Assembly (NCBI RefSeq): GCF_019904235.1
Contig: NZ_CP063202.1
Location: forward strand, 2,356,001-2,420,000
Length of the DNA stretch: 64,000 nt
Source: Erythrobacter sp. SCSIO 43205
GTDB taxonomy: Bacteria; Pseudomonadota; Alphaproteobacteria; Sphingomonadales; Sphingomonadaceae
Direction: 5' to 3'
Program-made: the position numbers and the translations under genes
In this document: in pieces, positions 24,502-33,931 of the stretch
Numbering within the stretch: position 1 is the first letter of the stretch
How the letters are laid out: every line of letters starts with the position of its first letter
Notes under the pieces: generated by a model
Seen by the model: the letters and a program-made list of their open reading frames with translations, nothing else
The model's database searches: none
What the model was told of the DNA's origin: nothing

Positions 24502-25023
24502 TCAGAGCGACGAGATAACCTCGTCAGCGAGTGCCTTGTCAGCATCCTTATCATGTTTGTCAGCGATAATCTTGCGCGAGGCCGTAGCAGCCGCGTCTAC
24601 CGCAGTAGCGCGCACACCTGCGACAGCTTCACGCTCTGCCGCTGCGATCTTGTCTTCGGCCATGCGCTTGCGACGCTCTACCATCGCCTTGCTGTCTTCT
24701 TCAGCCTTGGCGAGGATTGCGTCGGCTTCACGCTGAGCGCCTTCCATCATGGCTTCAGCGTCTTTTTCAGCGCCAGCAATCTTGGCTGCATACTCGTCGC
24801 GCAAAGTCTCTGCTTCAGCGCGAAGCGCCTTGGCTTCATCAAGCTGGGCTTTGATCTCGGCAATCTTCTTGTCGAGCCCGCCGGCAATCGCGGAAGGAAC
24901 CTTCTTCCACAGGACAATCGCAATCAACACAGCCATCGAGAGGCTGACCCATTGATAGTCCTGAAGGCCAAAGGCCGACGGCCCCTCGCCCGCTGCGATT
25001 GTGAGAGAAATGAGATTAGGCAT
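24502..25023 (-). CDS. atpF: ATP synthase Fo subunit b
   Basis: The 173-residue protein has one N-terminal membrane helix (YQWVSLSMAVLIAIVLWKKVP) followed by a long charged coiled coil (about residues 50-160) rich in Ala, Glu and Lys. It forms the peripheral stalk with b-prime. The start at 25023 overlaps the b-prime gene by eight bases, and it is the last gene of the Fo operon. Confidence 0.9.
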   Translation of the reverse strand: MPNLISLTIAAGEGPSAFGLQDYQWVSLSMAVLIAIVLWKKVPSAIAGGLDKKIAEIKAQLDEAKALRAEAETLRDEYAAKIAGAEKDAEAMMEGAQREADAILAKAEEDSKAMVERRKRMAEDKIAAAEREAVAGVRATAVDAAATASRKIIADKHDKDADKALADEVISSL

Positions 25024-25510
25024 CTGTAAGCGCCTTCTTCACCGCAGAGCGAGCGCTCCGCTTGTCAACTTTAGTACCAGCAAGCCGGGCAACGATTTCC
25101 TGCGCTGCTTCGGTCGCCACATCTTCGACCTCGGCCATCGCGCTCTCACGCGCTGCTTCGATCTCGGCTGCTGCTTTCTCAAGCTTGGCATCGAGACGCT
25201 TTTGCGCCGCTGCCAGCTTCTTCTCTGAGGAAGAGGCCGCTTTGGCCTTCGCCTCTGCGATCAACCCTTGCGCCGCAGCACGGTTTGCATTCTCACGCTC
25301 ACGCCACGCTTCTTCTTGCGTGTCAGCCGCGTCGCGGGCTGCCTGAGCTGCTGCGAGATCGTCCGCGATTTGTTTGTCGCGAAGTTCAACAGTGCTCATC
25401 ACTTTGGGCACCATTCCGCGCCCGATGAGGAAGAAGGTTATGCCAAAGAACACCAGCATCCAGAAAATCTGACTGGAATAAGTGTCTGCTAATTGGGCTA
25501 TCTGAGGCAT
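25016..25510 (-). CDS. ATP synthase Fo subunit b-prime
   Basis: The 164-residue protein starts MPQIAQLADTYSSQIFWMLVFF, has a single N-terminal membrane helix with an IGRGMVPKV turn, and then an Ala/Glu coiled coil with ALTDA at the end. The paired b and b-prime genes are typical of alphaproteobacteria and photosynthetic organisms, where the peripheral stalk is a heterodimer. It follows atpE after about 100 bases. Confidence 0.9.
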   Translation of the reverse strand: MPQIAQLADTYSSQIFWMLVFFGITFFLIGRGMVPKVMSTVELRDKQIADDLAAAQAARDAADTQEEAWRERENANRAAAQGLIAEAKAKAASSSEKKLAAAQKRLDAKLEKAAAEIEAARESAMAEVEDVATEAAQEIVARLAGTKVDKRSARSAVKKALTDA

Positions 25511-25609
25511 GGATTAGGCCTTCGAACGTGAGGGGGCGAGAGCGTTAGTTGATAAAACACCTCCAGGAGGCAGATTCGCTGAATCCGCCTCCTGTAGGAG
25601 TTTGTAGGA

Positions 25610-25837
25610 TTAAGCGACGAAGATCAGGATCATCGCGACGACGAACGCCAGCAGGCCGAGAAGCTCAGCTGCGGCGAAGCCGATGAAGAGGCGACCTTGT
25701 TGGCCGTCTGCAGCGCCCGGGTTGCGAAGTGCGCTCTCAAGGAACGAACCAAAGACGTTACCCACACCGATCGCGGCCATACCGGCACCGATTGCTGCGA
25801 GGCCTGCGCCGACGAGCTTGGCTGCTTCTGCTTCCAT
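25610..25837 (-). CDS. atpE: ATP synthase Fo subunit c
   Basis: The 75-residue hairpin has GAGLAAIGAGMAAIGVGNVFG (helix 1), the SALRNPGA polar loop and FIGFAAAELLGLLAFVVAMILIFVA (helix 2). Glu58 is the ion-binding carboxylate. No sodium-type ligand set is visible (Leu follows Glu58), so proton coupling is expected. It forms the rotor ring. It lies between atpB and the b-prime gene. Confidence 0.96.
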   Translation of the reverse strand: MEAEAAKLVGAGLAAIGAGMAAIGVGNVFGSFLESALRNPGAADGQQGRLFIGFAAAELLGLLAFVVAMILIFVA

Positions 25838-25887
25838 TGTAAAAACTCCTTAGAAAATCAGTCTGTTAATTGGGAAAATAAAGTAAC

Positions 25888-26691
25888 TCAGTGAAGGTGC
25901 TCTGCATCGTTGATGTAAAGCGAGGTGAGCAGTGCAAAGACGTATGCCTGAATGCCTGCCACCAGAATTTCGAGGGCTGAGATGCCGATCATCAGGATGA
26001 AGCTTGGCGCACTGACCAGAAGGCCAAAACCAAGACCTGCGTTAAGACCATCCATCACGAAGCTTGAAAGCACTTTCAAAAGGACGTGGCCTGCCATCAT
26101 CGCCACAAAGAGACGCAGCGCGAGGCTGAACGGACGCACGAGAAACGAGATCAGCTCGATTGGGAAAATGATCGGGATCATCGGCAGCGGGGTACCGTGC
26201 GGCACGAACAGGGTGAAAAACTTGATGCCGTGCTTCCAGAAACCAACCAGCAGCACGATGGAGAAGCTGATGATGGCGAGCACACCGGTCACAGTGAAGT
26301 GGCTGGTGAAGGTGAACGGGTGAAGCCCAACAAGGCCAATAGGCAGAAGGCCCAAAAGGTTGCCGAACAGGATGAACATGAACAGGCTGAAGACATAAGG
26401 GAGGTATTTTTTACCACCTTCGCCAATGTTCGCCTCAAGCATATCGTCGATAAAGCCAGTGAAGCTTTCTACTGCCATCTGCCAACGACCGGGCACCAGC
26501 TCGCGCTTCATGCCTACAAAGACGAAGGCCCAAAGCAAAACGGTTGTCACAGCCATCCACAAAGCGGAATTGGTGAACGCGATGTTATATCCGGCAATTT
26601 CCCAGACGTCAGAGCCGAAAAGTGGCTCGATCTGGAATTGCTTCATCGGATCGACTTTGGCTTCCGCTACCGGATTAGGTGCGCCTGTCAC
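25888..26691 (-). CDS. atpB: ATP synthase Fo subunit a
   Basis: The 267-residue protein has five to six membrane segments and the signature RPFSLALRLFVAMMAGHVLL, whose Arg in helix 5 faces the c-ring carboxylate. It forms the proton half-channels. The order atpI-atpB-atpE-b-prime-b is the usual alphaproteobacterial Fo operon; the F1 genes are not in the window. Confidence 0.95.
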   Translation of the reverse strand: MTGAPNPVAEAKVDPMKQFQIEPLFGSDVWEIAGYNIAFTNSALWMAVTTVLLWAFVFVGMKRELVPGRWQMAVESFTGFIDDMLEANIGEGGKKYLPYVFSLFMFILFGNLLGLLPIGLVGLHPFTFTSHFTVTGVLAIISFSIVLLVGFWKHGIKFFTLFVPHGTPLPMIPIIFPIELISFLVRPFSLALRLFVAMMAGHVLLKVLSSFVMDGLNAGLGFGLLVSAPSFILMIGISALEILVAGIQAYVFALLTSLYINDAEHLH

Positions 26692-26745
26692 GATCGTGTG
26701 TATCCCTTGGTACCTGTTTAAACGCGCCCGCCCTGACTTTGACCT

Positions 26746-27084
26746 TTATTGAGGGTCATCATCAGGAGTTTTGGACTGCGCATTAGCCGCAGTAATGATA
26801 TTCCTGAAAGCAACGCCAATTCCGAGGAACAGACCCACTAACAGACCCCAAGGCGATGTTCCGAACAAGGCGTCAACCGCCCATCCGATCACAAAGCCTC
26901 CCAAGATCCCGCCGATGAGGTCCGCTAGCACCCGGTTGCCGCTGCGATAATTCGCATCAGCCCCCTTTTGCTTTGACCGGTTGCGTTCATCTTCGCGTTC
27001 TCTCGCAGCTTTCAGCCGCGCTTCGAGCGCATCAATTCGCGCATCCTCAAGGATGGGTTCTTTGGCGGGTTTTTCCTCGCTCAT
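26746..27084 (-). CDS. atpI: AtpZ/AtpI-type ATP synthase assembly protein
   Basis: The 112-residue protein has a charged N-terminus (IDALEARLKAAREREDERNRSKQ, probably a coiled coil) and two membrane helices (VLADLIGGILGGFVIGWAVDALF and SPWGLLVGLFLGIGVAFRNII). This is the AtpZ/AtpI family that helps assemble the c-ring and supply Mg2+ or other ions. First gene of the Fo operon, 54 bases before atpB. Confidence 0.85.
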   Translation of the reverse strand: MSEEKPAKEPILEDARIDALEARLKAAREREDERNRSKQKGADANYRSGNRVLADLIGGILGGFVIGWAVDALFGTSPWGLLVGLFLGIGVAFRNIITAANAQSKTPDDDPQ

Positions 27085-27258
27085 GCTGACCTCTTCATAA
27101 AGATGGAAAAGCGCGAGCTCGAAAGGTGCCCGCCAAGGGCGAGTGCCCCCTAGAAGAGCGCGATTCTGGAGTCAATGGTGGTGTAGTGGGTTTTCCGCGC
27201 GATGCTGCGAATGAAAGGCCGGCCAGGCAGCGTTTTGCGCCGCTGTATCGTCAAAGGG

Positions 27259-27648
27259 CTACGGGCAAATGGGTAGACGCGCAGGCGGAGCGGACGTGCG
27301 GGTCTGCCACGAGCCATCGGGCGCCTGATATTTTTCGCCCGGAACGGTGCGCGCAATCGCCTGACACCCGGCGGTAGTCGCATATTGTTCGACCGTCGCA
27401 TTATTTTCCTGCGCTTTGCGGGTATAAACCGCGCGGCGTTGGATATTGATGTCATTGACAAGGGTTTGCAGCGCAGGCGTTGGCTGACCAACAATCCCCA
27501 GATAACCGTCAATCTGTTCGCCAACGCTGCCATTGGCGCGCGCTGCGGCATAGGCCGGATCGCGCTGAGCCATTGCGGGGGTCGCCATACCGGTCAAAAC
27601 AGTGGCACCTGCAATCAGGACCATCATGGATTTGCGAAAGCTGTTCAT
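27259..27648 (-). CDS. ydbL: YdbL family (DUF1318) periplasmic protein
   Basis: The 129-residue protein has a signal peptide (MVLIAGATVLTGMATPAMAQ) and the DUF1318 core: VGEQIDGYLGIV, LVNDINIQRRAVYTRKAQENNATVEQYATTAGCQAI. In E. coli YdbL is encoded with YdbH and YnbE, which form an intermembrane lipid-transfer bridge, and it is thought to modulate them. The same three-gene order is kept here. It lies 43 bases after ynbE. Confidence 0.88.
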   Translation of the reverse strand: MNSFRKSMMVLIAGATVLTGMATPAMAQRDPAYAAARANGSVGEQIDGYLGIVGQPTPALQTLVNDINIQRRAVYTRKAQENNATVEQYATTAGCQAIARTVPGEKYQAPDGSWQTRTSAPPARLPICP

Positions 27649-27691
27649 CTCGTTTCCTTTTCAACCTTCCCGTCGGCGTTTGCGCGCCGCA

Positions 27692-27880
27692 TCAGAAGAT
27701 GTCTGCATTCTCATCAATCGTATTGCTGGCATCTTCTGCCAGACGATATAGCACTTCGGCGCGAATGTTGACGTTGAGCTCGATCACAATCGGTTCTTCG
27801 GGTGCGGCGACGTTGATACATCCGCCAAGCCCCGCAACCCCGCCTGCGATCGCGGCAATCTGCCACACCTTACGGTTCAT
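27692..27880 (-). CDS. ynbE: YnbE family outer-membrane lipoprotein
   Basis: From the ATG at 27880 the product is 62 residues: a lipoprotein signal with lipobox GLGGC (lipidated Cys21), then PIVIELNVNIRAEVLYRLAEDASN, a beta-rich segment followed by a helix that matches the YnbE pattern. In E. coli YnbE multimerises and caps the YdbH bridge at the outer membrane. The longer in-frame reading from 27952 overlaps ydbH and is not supported. Confidence 0.85.
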   Translation of the reverse strand: MNRKVWQIAAIAGGVAGLGGCINVAAPEEPIVIELNVNIRAEVLYRLAEDASNTIDENADIF

Positions 27881-27948
27881 ATTCGCTCCCCTGAATTTGA
27901 CGAAGCCGAGTGTGGCACCGCCGCTTTCGGGGGTCAATTTGTCGTGTG

Positions 27949-30900
27949 TCATAGCTTTCCATCGCTTTCTGGAGGTTGAACGGCAGGGTCTTCCCTGCGT
28001 TCAGCTTTGCCCGGAGAAGGTGTGGGTGTTGGTGTGGGAACAGGATTTGGCGCTGGAACGCTGCTGCGAGGCACAATTTTGTTGCCCTCGATTGTCAGCA
28101 GACCCTGATCGATGGGATTGCCAAAGACTGTGGGGTCAAACAGGCCGCGGACAATCGTCGCCAGCAGATAGAAGTTTTCCGAGCGCACATTGATCTTGAA
28201 CCGGATCGGCAGGTTAGCAAGCTGTCGCGTGACGAAATTCCTGCTCGCCCCTGCGCCTTGCCTGACGCCATCAATATTGAAATTGGTGACAATCTCGCCC
28301 GCCAGATTGCCGTTCAGTTCAATGCTCATCTGATTGTAATCGAGCGAGCGGAGCGTCTGGAATGCGTAATTGCCCATTGCGCCCAGGTCTTCGTAAGTAA
28401 GCTCGCCCACGTAAGAAACATTGCCGCCCGGAGGCCGCGAAATGAGCAGGCCGCCAGCAATCGTGCCATTGCCCTGCGCATCGAAGATGATCGGAATGGT
28501 GCCGTCGAACTGCCCGGTCGCGCTGATGTTAGAAAGCTCCATCTGCGTTACAAATGTCGCGGCATCGAGCGCTATGATCTCGAAGATGTAGCTTTGCCCC
28601 TGCCCGCCTCCATAATCGAGCGTCACGGGCCGCAAGATCAGCTCGCCGCCCATAAAGGGCCAGCGTCCGTCATTCACCTGAATGAGCGTGCCATCGGTGA
28701 TCGAATAGACGATCCGACCATCAAGCGCCTCGATCCCCGGATTGACCGAAGCGATGGTGGCGACCTGATTTGGCGCGGTGGTCATGGCAAGGAGGTCGGT
28801 AAACTCTATCGTGCCCGCAAGACCGCGCACAGGGCCAAAGGCAGCAGCAAAGTCGAACCCTTGGGTCGAGAAGGTGCCGGTGCTGTCGATGTCGCTCCCG
28901 TTCCAATCCACGCGGCCCTCGCCCTTTATCATCCCATCGGCAAAGGCGATCAGACCTTTGGTAAGCGGTGTTAGATCGTCGGGCTGGAACGCCTCGTCAA
29001 AGGCGAGCCCGGGAACAGTGAAGTCTGCACCGCCTTTACCCGTCGCTAAATCATGGCTCAGCATGATTCGAGCCACTTTGCGCGATGTTGCGGCATGGGA
29101 CAGATCAGCATTGGCGAGCACCATGCCATCGGCAAACGTCAGGCTCGCGCCCTCGCTTGCCAAGGGTTCTATGCGCCGGGTGGCTCCGGGTTCGACCCTC
29201 TCGGTGACTGTAAAAGCGCCGTCGCGAAGGGCGAGCACATTGTCGGCAAAGCTCCATTCGCCCGAAAGCGCTGAAATATCGAGTGGCACGAGGTCGAGAG
29301 AGGCATTGACCCCTTCAATCTCGCCGCCAATCACATCGCCAAGTTCGCCGTCGATACGGGCCGCATCGAACCGCACGGCTTCGCCGCTAGCGCCGATCCT
29401 TGCGGTAAGGTCGGTAAGCGCGAAACCACCGGGATAGCGCAGGGTGGCACTCGACGCGGTGATGGCGGCAGGGCTTTCGCCCAATGTTCCGGCGAGTGCG
29501 ACTTCGCCTACGCGGGCGCCGATTTGCAAGGCATCGCGATATTGCACGATCGCGCCGCCTGCGTCCGGGCAAACGGTCAGTTCTTGTCGGCGCAGCGCGA
29601 AGTCATAAGCGTTGAGCCCTGCGAGCCGCGCGGTGCCGCAGCGCGTTCCTAACGCCAATCCGCTGCTTTCGGACCACCGCCCCTCAATGGGAAGAACAAG
29701 ACCCTGAAGCCTTCCGCCCGGTATATTTCCCTGGGCAAGCATTGTGCCGTCAAATTGCACTGCTCCGCTCGCATTTCGTCGTGCTTCAAGGCGGGGGATG
29801 CTGATCGCATCGGCCCCTTCGCGATATTCGACCATGCTCATGCGCAGGGCCAGATTGCCGCTGCCGCGCTGCGAGAGGCGCGCATTGATCCGGGGCAGGT
29901 CCGCGCCGCCGGTGAGGATATTGCCGGAAAGGTTCTCTGGCTGCCCCTCGCCTGCGCTCGCATAGCTGACACGCGACATTGCCAGCAGCGTCTCGCCACC
30001 AACGCTCCTCAGCCACGCTTCGGGAACAACAACACGCACAGTATCACTGGTGGTGCGCACAGAGGCATCGGCAGCAAAGGTGCCGCCCGAAAGTCCCCGG
30101 CCAAGGCCGCGCTCAAGCTTGGCCAGAAGCGAGCCGACAAGCGTGCCCTCCCCTGCCGCTCGCGCCTCGGCCAGACCAGCGCCATTGATGAAGGTCCTTG
30201 CGTCGATCGCATCGCCCGTCACCCCGCCTGTCCATTCATTGCGGGCAAAGCCCTGCTGGCTGCGCAAGGTGCCTTGCGAAGCGATGCGGGCTGCATTGGC
30301 GTAACTGGTCTTCAACCCTTGGCCCGAAATGTCATGGCGAAGGCTCAATTCGACCTGTTCGCCAAATGCGAGGGCAAAATCCGCCGAACCGCCAAGCGTG
30401 CCGAGCGCCATATCAGAATAGCCCAAGTCTGAGCCATTGAGCGCCAGATCGCCTTCAACCGAGGCAAGATCTTGAGCCAGCGTCAACACCGCGCCCACAT
30501 CGGCTGCTGCTATATTTGCCCCCTCGCAGGTAAGCTCGCGCAACCGCAGCGGACCATCGAAGGTGAGCCTTCCTGCATCACTGGTGAGGTCGCCAAAGGC
30601 GGTTGCGCCCCTCGCCGAGCACCCTTCTACGCCTAGCCCCGGTGCCGTGGCCGCGAGCGTGCCCACAAACCCGTCGTCAATCGCGCCTTTGCCGTCCAGT
30701 TTGGCACCGATGACACCATATTCGCTCGAAATCCGCGCGCGCCCGTCGACGATGCGCACGTTATATGTGGGCAGCCCCGCCGGCTCCTCGCTTTCGGCAA
30801 AAAGCAGGGCATCAAGGCTCCCGAAGCTCAGCACGCCATTGGCAAATTCGCCAAACAGACGTGGCCGCGTCAATTCGATCTGGCCAAGCGCAGGCGGACC

Positions 30901-31227
30901 GTAGGTATAGGATAGAGCAAGCGTCACCCGCTCGGCGGTAAAATCGGGCCGCGCCGGATCGCCCACAACAAGGTTGCGGATAACCTGTCGCCGCGCACCG
31001 ATGCTCTCGATCTCGTAGCTCGCCTCAAGCCCGTAATTGGCAAGCGTGTCTTCGATCAGATTGCCCGCAATCCGCTCCCGCCCAAGCCATGCGAGCGATC
31101 CCGCCAGCACCACGAACGCCAGCACCATGAGGCTTATCCGCCAGCGCCAACGCGCAGGCCAAAAGCGCCGTCTGCGCTTCAGATCGGGTAAATCCGCTTC
31201 GGGCTGAACCTCTGCCATGGGCCTCAT
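27949..31227 (-). CDS. ydbH: YdbH family AsmA-like intermembrane transport protein
   Basis: The protein is 1092 residues from the chosen ATG at 31227 (31218 is also possible). One N-terminal membrane helix (WRISLMVLAFVVLAGSLAWLG) anchors a long periplasmic beta-rich domain with repeated short strands; the C-terminal part (about the last 250 residues, with GGELILRPVTLDY, DAQGNGTIAGGLLIS and FKINVRSENFYLLATIVRGL) matches the YdbH/dicarboxylate-transport domain. AsmA-like proteins such as YdbH, TamB and YhdP carry phospholipids from inner to outer membrane. A Pro/Thr-rich tail (PAPNPVPTPTPTPSPG) ends it. It precedes ynbE and ydbL. Confidence 0.88.
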   Translation of the reverse strand: MRPMAEVQPEADLPDLKRRRRFWPARWRWRISLMVLAFVVLAGSLAWLGRERIAGNLIEDTLANYGLEASYEIESIGARRQVIRNLVVGDPARPDFTAERVTLALSYTYGPPALGQIELTRPRLFGEFANGVLSFGSLDALLFAESEEPAGLPTYNVRIVDGRARISSEYGVIGAKLDGKGAIDDGFVGTLAATAPGLGVEGCSARGATAFGDLTSDAGRLTFDGPLRLRELTCEGANIAAADVGAVLTLAQDLASVEGDLALNGSDLGYSDMALGTLGGSADFALAFGEQVELSLRHDISGQGLKTSYANAARIASQGTLRSQQGFARNEWTGGVTGDAIDARTFINGAGLAEARAAGEGTLVGSLLAKLERGLGRGLSGGTFAADASVRTTSDTVRVVVPEAWLRSVGGETLLAMSRVSYASAGEGQPENLSGNILTGGADLPRINARLSQRGSGNLALRMSMVEYREGADAISIPRLEARRNASGAVQFDGTMLAQGNIPGGRLQGLVLPIEGRWSESSGLALGTRCGTARLAGLNAYDFALRRQELTVCPDAGGAIVQYRDALQIGARVGEVALAGTLGESPAAITASSATLRYPGGFALTDLTARIGASGEAVRFDAARIDGELGDVIGGEIEGVNASLDLVPLDISALSGEWSFADNVLALRDGAFTVTERVEPGATRRIEPLASEGASLTFADGMVLANADLSHAATSRKVARIMLSHDLATGKGGADFTVPGLAFDEAFQPDDLTPLTKGLIAFADGMIKGEGRVDWNGSDIDSTGTFSTQGFDFAAAFGPVRGLAGTIEFTDLLAMTTAPNQVATIASVNPGIEALDGRIVYSITDGTLIQVNDGRWPFMGGELILRPVTLDYGGGQGQSYIFEIIALDAATFVTQMELSNISATGQFDGTIPIIFDAQGNGTIAGGLLISRPPGGNVSYVGELTYEDLGAMGNYAFQTLRSLDYNQMSIELNGNLAGEIVTNFNIDGVRQGAGASRNFVTRQLANLPIRFKINVRSENFYLLATIVRGLFDPTVFGNPIDQGLLTIEGNKIVPRSSVPAPNPVPTPTPTPSPGKAERREDPAVQPPESDGKL

Positions 31228-31277
31228 CACTTGCGCGCAAGCCTCGACAAAGGCAATGATAGTCGCGTGTAAAATCA

Positions 31278-32039
31278 GTGCACGAGGCGAGATTGCCACA
31301 ATCTGAAGACGCATTTGACTTTGGCGAGGAGCGTGCGGGCACCCTCGCGCCCAAGTCGGATGCGGGAAAGCACGCAGGGCTTGGCCATCGCGAACGCCTG
31401 CGCGAGCGGCTCCTTAAGGGCGGTGCAGAGGCGCTGGCTGATTACGAGGTGCTCGAATACCTCCTGTTTGCCGCGATCAAACAGGGTGATACCAAGCCTA
31501 TCGCCAAGGCGCTTCTTGCCCAGTTCGGCTCGCTCGCAGGAGTGCTCAACGCCGACCCGGCCGCACTCCAGCGCACGAAAGGCGTGGGAAAGACCAGCGC
31601 GGCTGCCCTTAAAAGTGTCGCCATTGCCGCGCGGCGCATGGCAAGAAGCGAGATCATCCAAAAGCCCGTCCTTTCAAGCTGGCAATCGCTACTCGATTAT
31701 CTCGCCATCGACATGGCGCATTTGACGGTGGAGCGCGTGCGCGTGCTTTATCTCGACAGCAAGAACCGCCTCATCGACGATCACCATGTCGGCGATGGTT
31801 CGATTGACGAGGCCGCCATTCACCCGCGCGAAGTGATCCGCCGGGCGATGGATGTGGGCGCGGCTGCGCTGATCCTTGTCCACAATCACCCATCCGGTTC
31901 GCCAGAACCGAGCAAGGCCGACATTCAAATCACACGAAAGATTGCAGAGGCCGGACGGCTGCTGGGCGTAACGGTGCACGACCATGTGATCGTCGGGCGC
32001 GAAGGTCATGTATCTTTGCGAGCGAAGGGCCTGATCTAA
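31278..32039 (+). CDS. radC: RadC family JAB-domain protein
   Basis: The 253-residue protein has an N-terminal helix-hairpin-helix segment (KGVGKTSAAALKSVA) and a C-terminal JAB1/MPN metalloprotease-like domain with the JAMM motif HNHPSGSPEPSKAD (H-x-H-x7-S-x2-D). RadC was named for a repair phenotype later assigned elsewhere, so its real role is unclear. The start is a GTG at 31278; the first ATG is well inside the conserved region. It lies divergent from ydbH, 50 bases away. Confidence 0.9.
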   Translation: MHEARLPQSEDAFDFGEERAGTLAPKSDAGKHAGLGHRERLRERLLKGGAEALADYEVLEYLLFAAIKQGDTKPIAKALLAQFGSLAGVLNADPAALQRTKGVGKTSAAALKSVAIAARRMARSEIIQKPVLSSWQSLLDYLAIDMAHLTVERVRVLYLDSKNRLIDDHHVGDGSIDEAAIHPREVIRRAMDVGAAALILVHNHPSGSPEPSKADIQITRKIAEAGRLLGVTVHDHVIVGREGHVSLRAKGLI

Positions 32040-32163
32040 AGCACGCCGCCTTTAATACGGGTGCAAGGAAAGGTGCAGGTAACTGCTCCCCGCCTCTTGC
32101 AATCATTGCCCCTCCCGCTTAGCCGCGCCCCCGACACTTCACTTCACAAAAGGACATTGCCCG

Positions 32164-33489
32164 ATGGTCCCCCGTTACGCCCGCCCCGCTATGACCGCTC
32201 TTTGGGAGCCGGAAGCCAAATATCGCATCTGGTTCGAAATCGAAGCGCACGCGACGCAGAAGCTTGGCGAAATGGGCGTTGTGCCTGCCTCGGCTGGCAA
32301 GGCGCTATGGGATTGGTGGGCGACGAACCCTAAAATCGACGTTGAAGCCATCGACGCGATTGAAGCGGTGACAAAACACGATGTGATCGCGTTCCTTACT
32401 TGGGTCGCTGAGCAAGTCGATGCGGCTGGCTTCACCGGCGAAGCGCGTTTCATGCACCAAGGCATGACGAGCTCCGACGTGCTCGACACCACGCTTGCGG
32501 TGCAATTGGCGCGGGCGACCGATATTTTGCTAGAAGACTTGGATGGGCTTTTGGCGGCCATCAAAATGCGCGCCGAAGAGCATAAGTTCACTCCCACCAT
32601 CGGGCGCAGCCACGGTATCCACGCAGAACCCGTGACCTTCGGCCTCAAACTCGCGCAGGCCTATGCCGAGTTTGACCGCTGCAAAACGCGCCTGATTGCC
32701 GCTCGCAAGGAAATCGCGACTTGCGCTGTTTCGGGTGCGGTCGGAACCTTCGCCAATATCGACCCTCAGGTTGAGGCTTACGTCGCTGAACAACTTGGCC
32801 TTGAGGTTGAACCGATCAGCACTCAGGTCATCCCGCGCGACCGTCACGCCGCATACTTCGCGACGCTTGCGGTGATCGCTGGCTCTATTGAACGCCTTGC
32901 GGTGGAAGTGCGGCACCTTCAGCGCACGGAAGTTCTCGAAGCGGAAGAGTTTTTCTCCAAGGGCCAGAAGGGTTCGAGCGCCATGCCGCATAAGCGCAAC
33001 CCCATTCTGACGGAGAATCTGACCGGGCAAGCGCGCATGATCCGCGCTTACGCCCTGCCCGCGCTTGAGAACGTGGCGCTTTGGCATGAGCGCGATATTT
33101 CGCACTCCTCGGTGGAGCGTTTTATCGGACCCGATGCGACGATCACCCTCGATTTCGCGCTCGCACGCCTGACCGGGGTGGTCGAAAAGCTTCTCGTTTA
33201 TCCTGAGCGGATGCAGTCGAACATGGATGCAATGGGCGGGCTCATTCATTCACAGCGTGTTCTGCTTGCTCTCACCCAAGCAGGGGTGAGCCGCGAGGAT
33301 GCCTATCGTCTGGTGCAGCGCAACGCGATGAAGGTGTGGGAATCGGGTGGCAAAGTCATGCTTCTCGATCTGCTCAAAGCCGATGATGAAGTGACCGCTG
33401 CCCTTTCTGAAAGCGAACTCGAAGAGAAATTCGACCTCGAATATCACTTCAAACACGTGGACACGATCTTCGCGCGCGTTTTTGGATAA
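32164..33489 (+). CDS. purB: Adenylosuccinate lyase
   Basis: The 441-residue protein starts MVPRYARPAMTALWEPEAKY and has HQGMTSSDVLDTTLAVQL, IGRSHGIHAEP and the fumarase/aspartase signature GSSAMPHKRNP. It acts twice in purine synthesis, splitting SAICAR and adenylosuccinate to release fumarate. It stands alone, 124 bases after radC. Confidence 0.97.
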   Translation: MVPRYARPAMTALWEPEAKYRIWFEIEAHATQKLGEMGVVPASAGKALWDWWATNPKIDVEAIDAIEAVTKHDVIAFLTWVAEQVDAAGFTGEARFMHQGMTSSDVLDTTLAVQLARATDILLEDLDGLLAAIKMRAEEHKFTPTIGRSHGIHAEPVTFGLKLAQAYAEFDRCKTRLIAARKEIATCAVSGAVGTFANIDPQVEAYVAEQLGLEVEPISTQVIPRDRHAAYFATLAVIAGSIERLAVEVRHLQRTEVLEAEEFFSKGQKGSSAMPHKRNPILTENLTGQARMIRAYALPALENVALWHERDISHSSVERFIGPDATITLDFALARLTGVVEKLLVYPERMQSNMDAMGGLIHSQRVLLALTQAGVSREDAYRLVQRNAMKVWESGGKVMLLDLLKADDEVTAALSESELEEKFDLEYHFKHVDTIFARVFG

Positions 33490-33562
33490 GGCGCAAGCTG
33501 GACACGGGCTCCAAATCGCTTAGGCTTGCAAGCGGACTTTGAACGGATAGGGGTAAGGCGCC

Positions 33563-33931
33563 TTGCAAATTGTGCGCACTATTGTGTGGGTCGTGATTTC
33601 GATCGCGATCATGCTTTTCTCAATCCTCAACTGGAACCCGGTTGAGATCACTTTGTGGAACGGCATTCTGGTTGAAACGAAGGTTCCGGCTTTGGTGATC
33701 CTCGCCTTCCTGCTCGGCCTGTTCCCGATGTGGCTTTACCATCGCAGCGTCAAATGGGGGCTTCAGCGTCGTATTCGCAGCCTTGAAAGCTCGATCAAAT
33801 CCGCAGCGCTCGCTCGTCAGCGTGAAACGCCTGTGGATACGACTGCGGACAAGCCTGTGGATGCACCTGTGGAAAAGCCGGCAGAACCCCTCTCCCCCGT
33901 CGATGAGGCACGAGAAGAGAGCAAGCCATGA
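33563..33931 (+). CDS. LapA domain membrane protein
   Basis: The 122-residue protein has two membrane helices (IVWVVISIAIMLFSILNWNPVEI and VPALVILAFLLGLFPMWLYHRSV), then a helical segment and a Pro/Glu-rich tail (TPVDTTADKPVDAPVEKPAEP). The two-helix part with NWNPVEITLW matches the LapA (DUF1049) family, which in E. coli works with LapB in lipopolysaccharide assembly. The start is a TTG at 33563 preceded by GGGTAAGG. It overlaps pyrF by four bases. Confidence 0.8.
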   Translation: MQIVRTIVWVVISIAIMLFSILNWNPVEITLWNGILVETKVPALVILAFLLGLFPMWLYHRSVKWGLQRRIRSLESSIKSAALARQRETPVDTTADKPVDAPVEKPAEPLSPVDEAREESKP

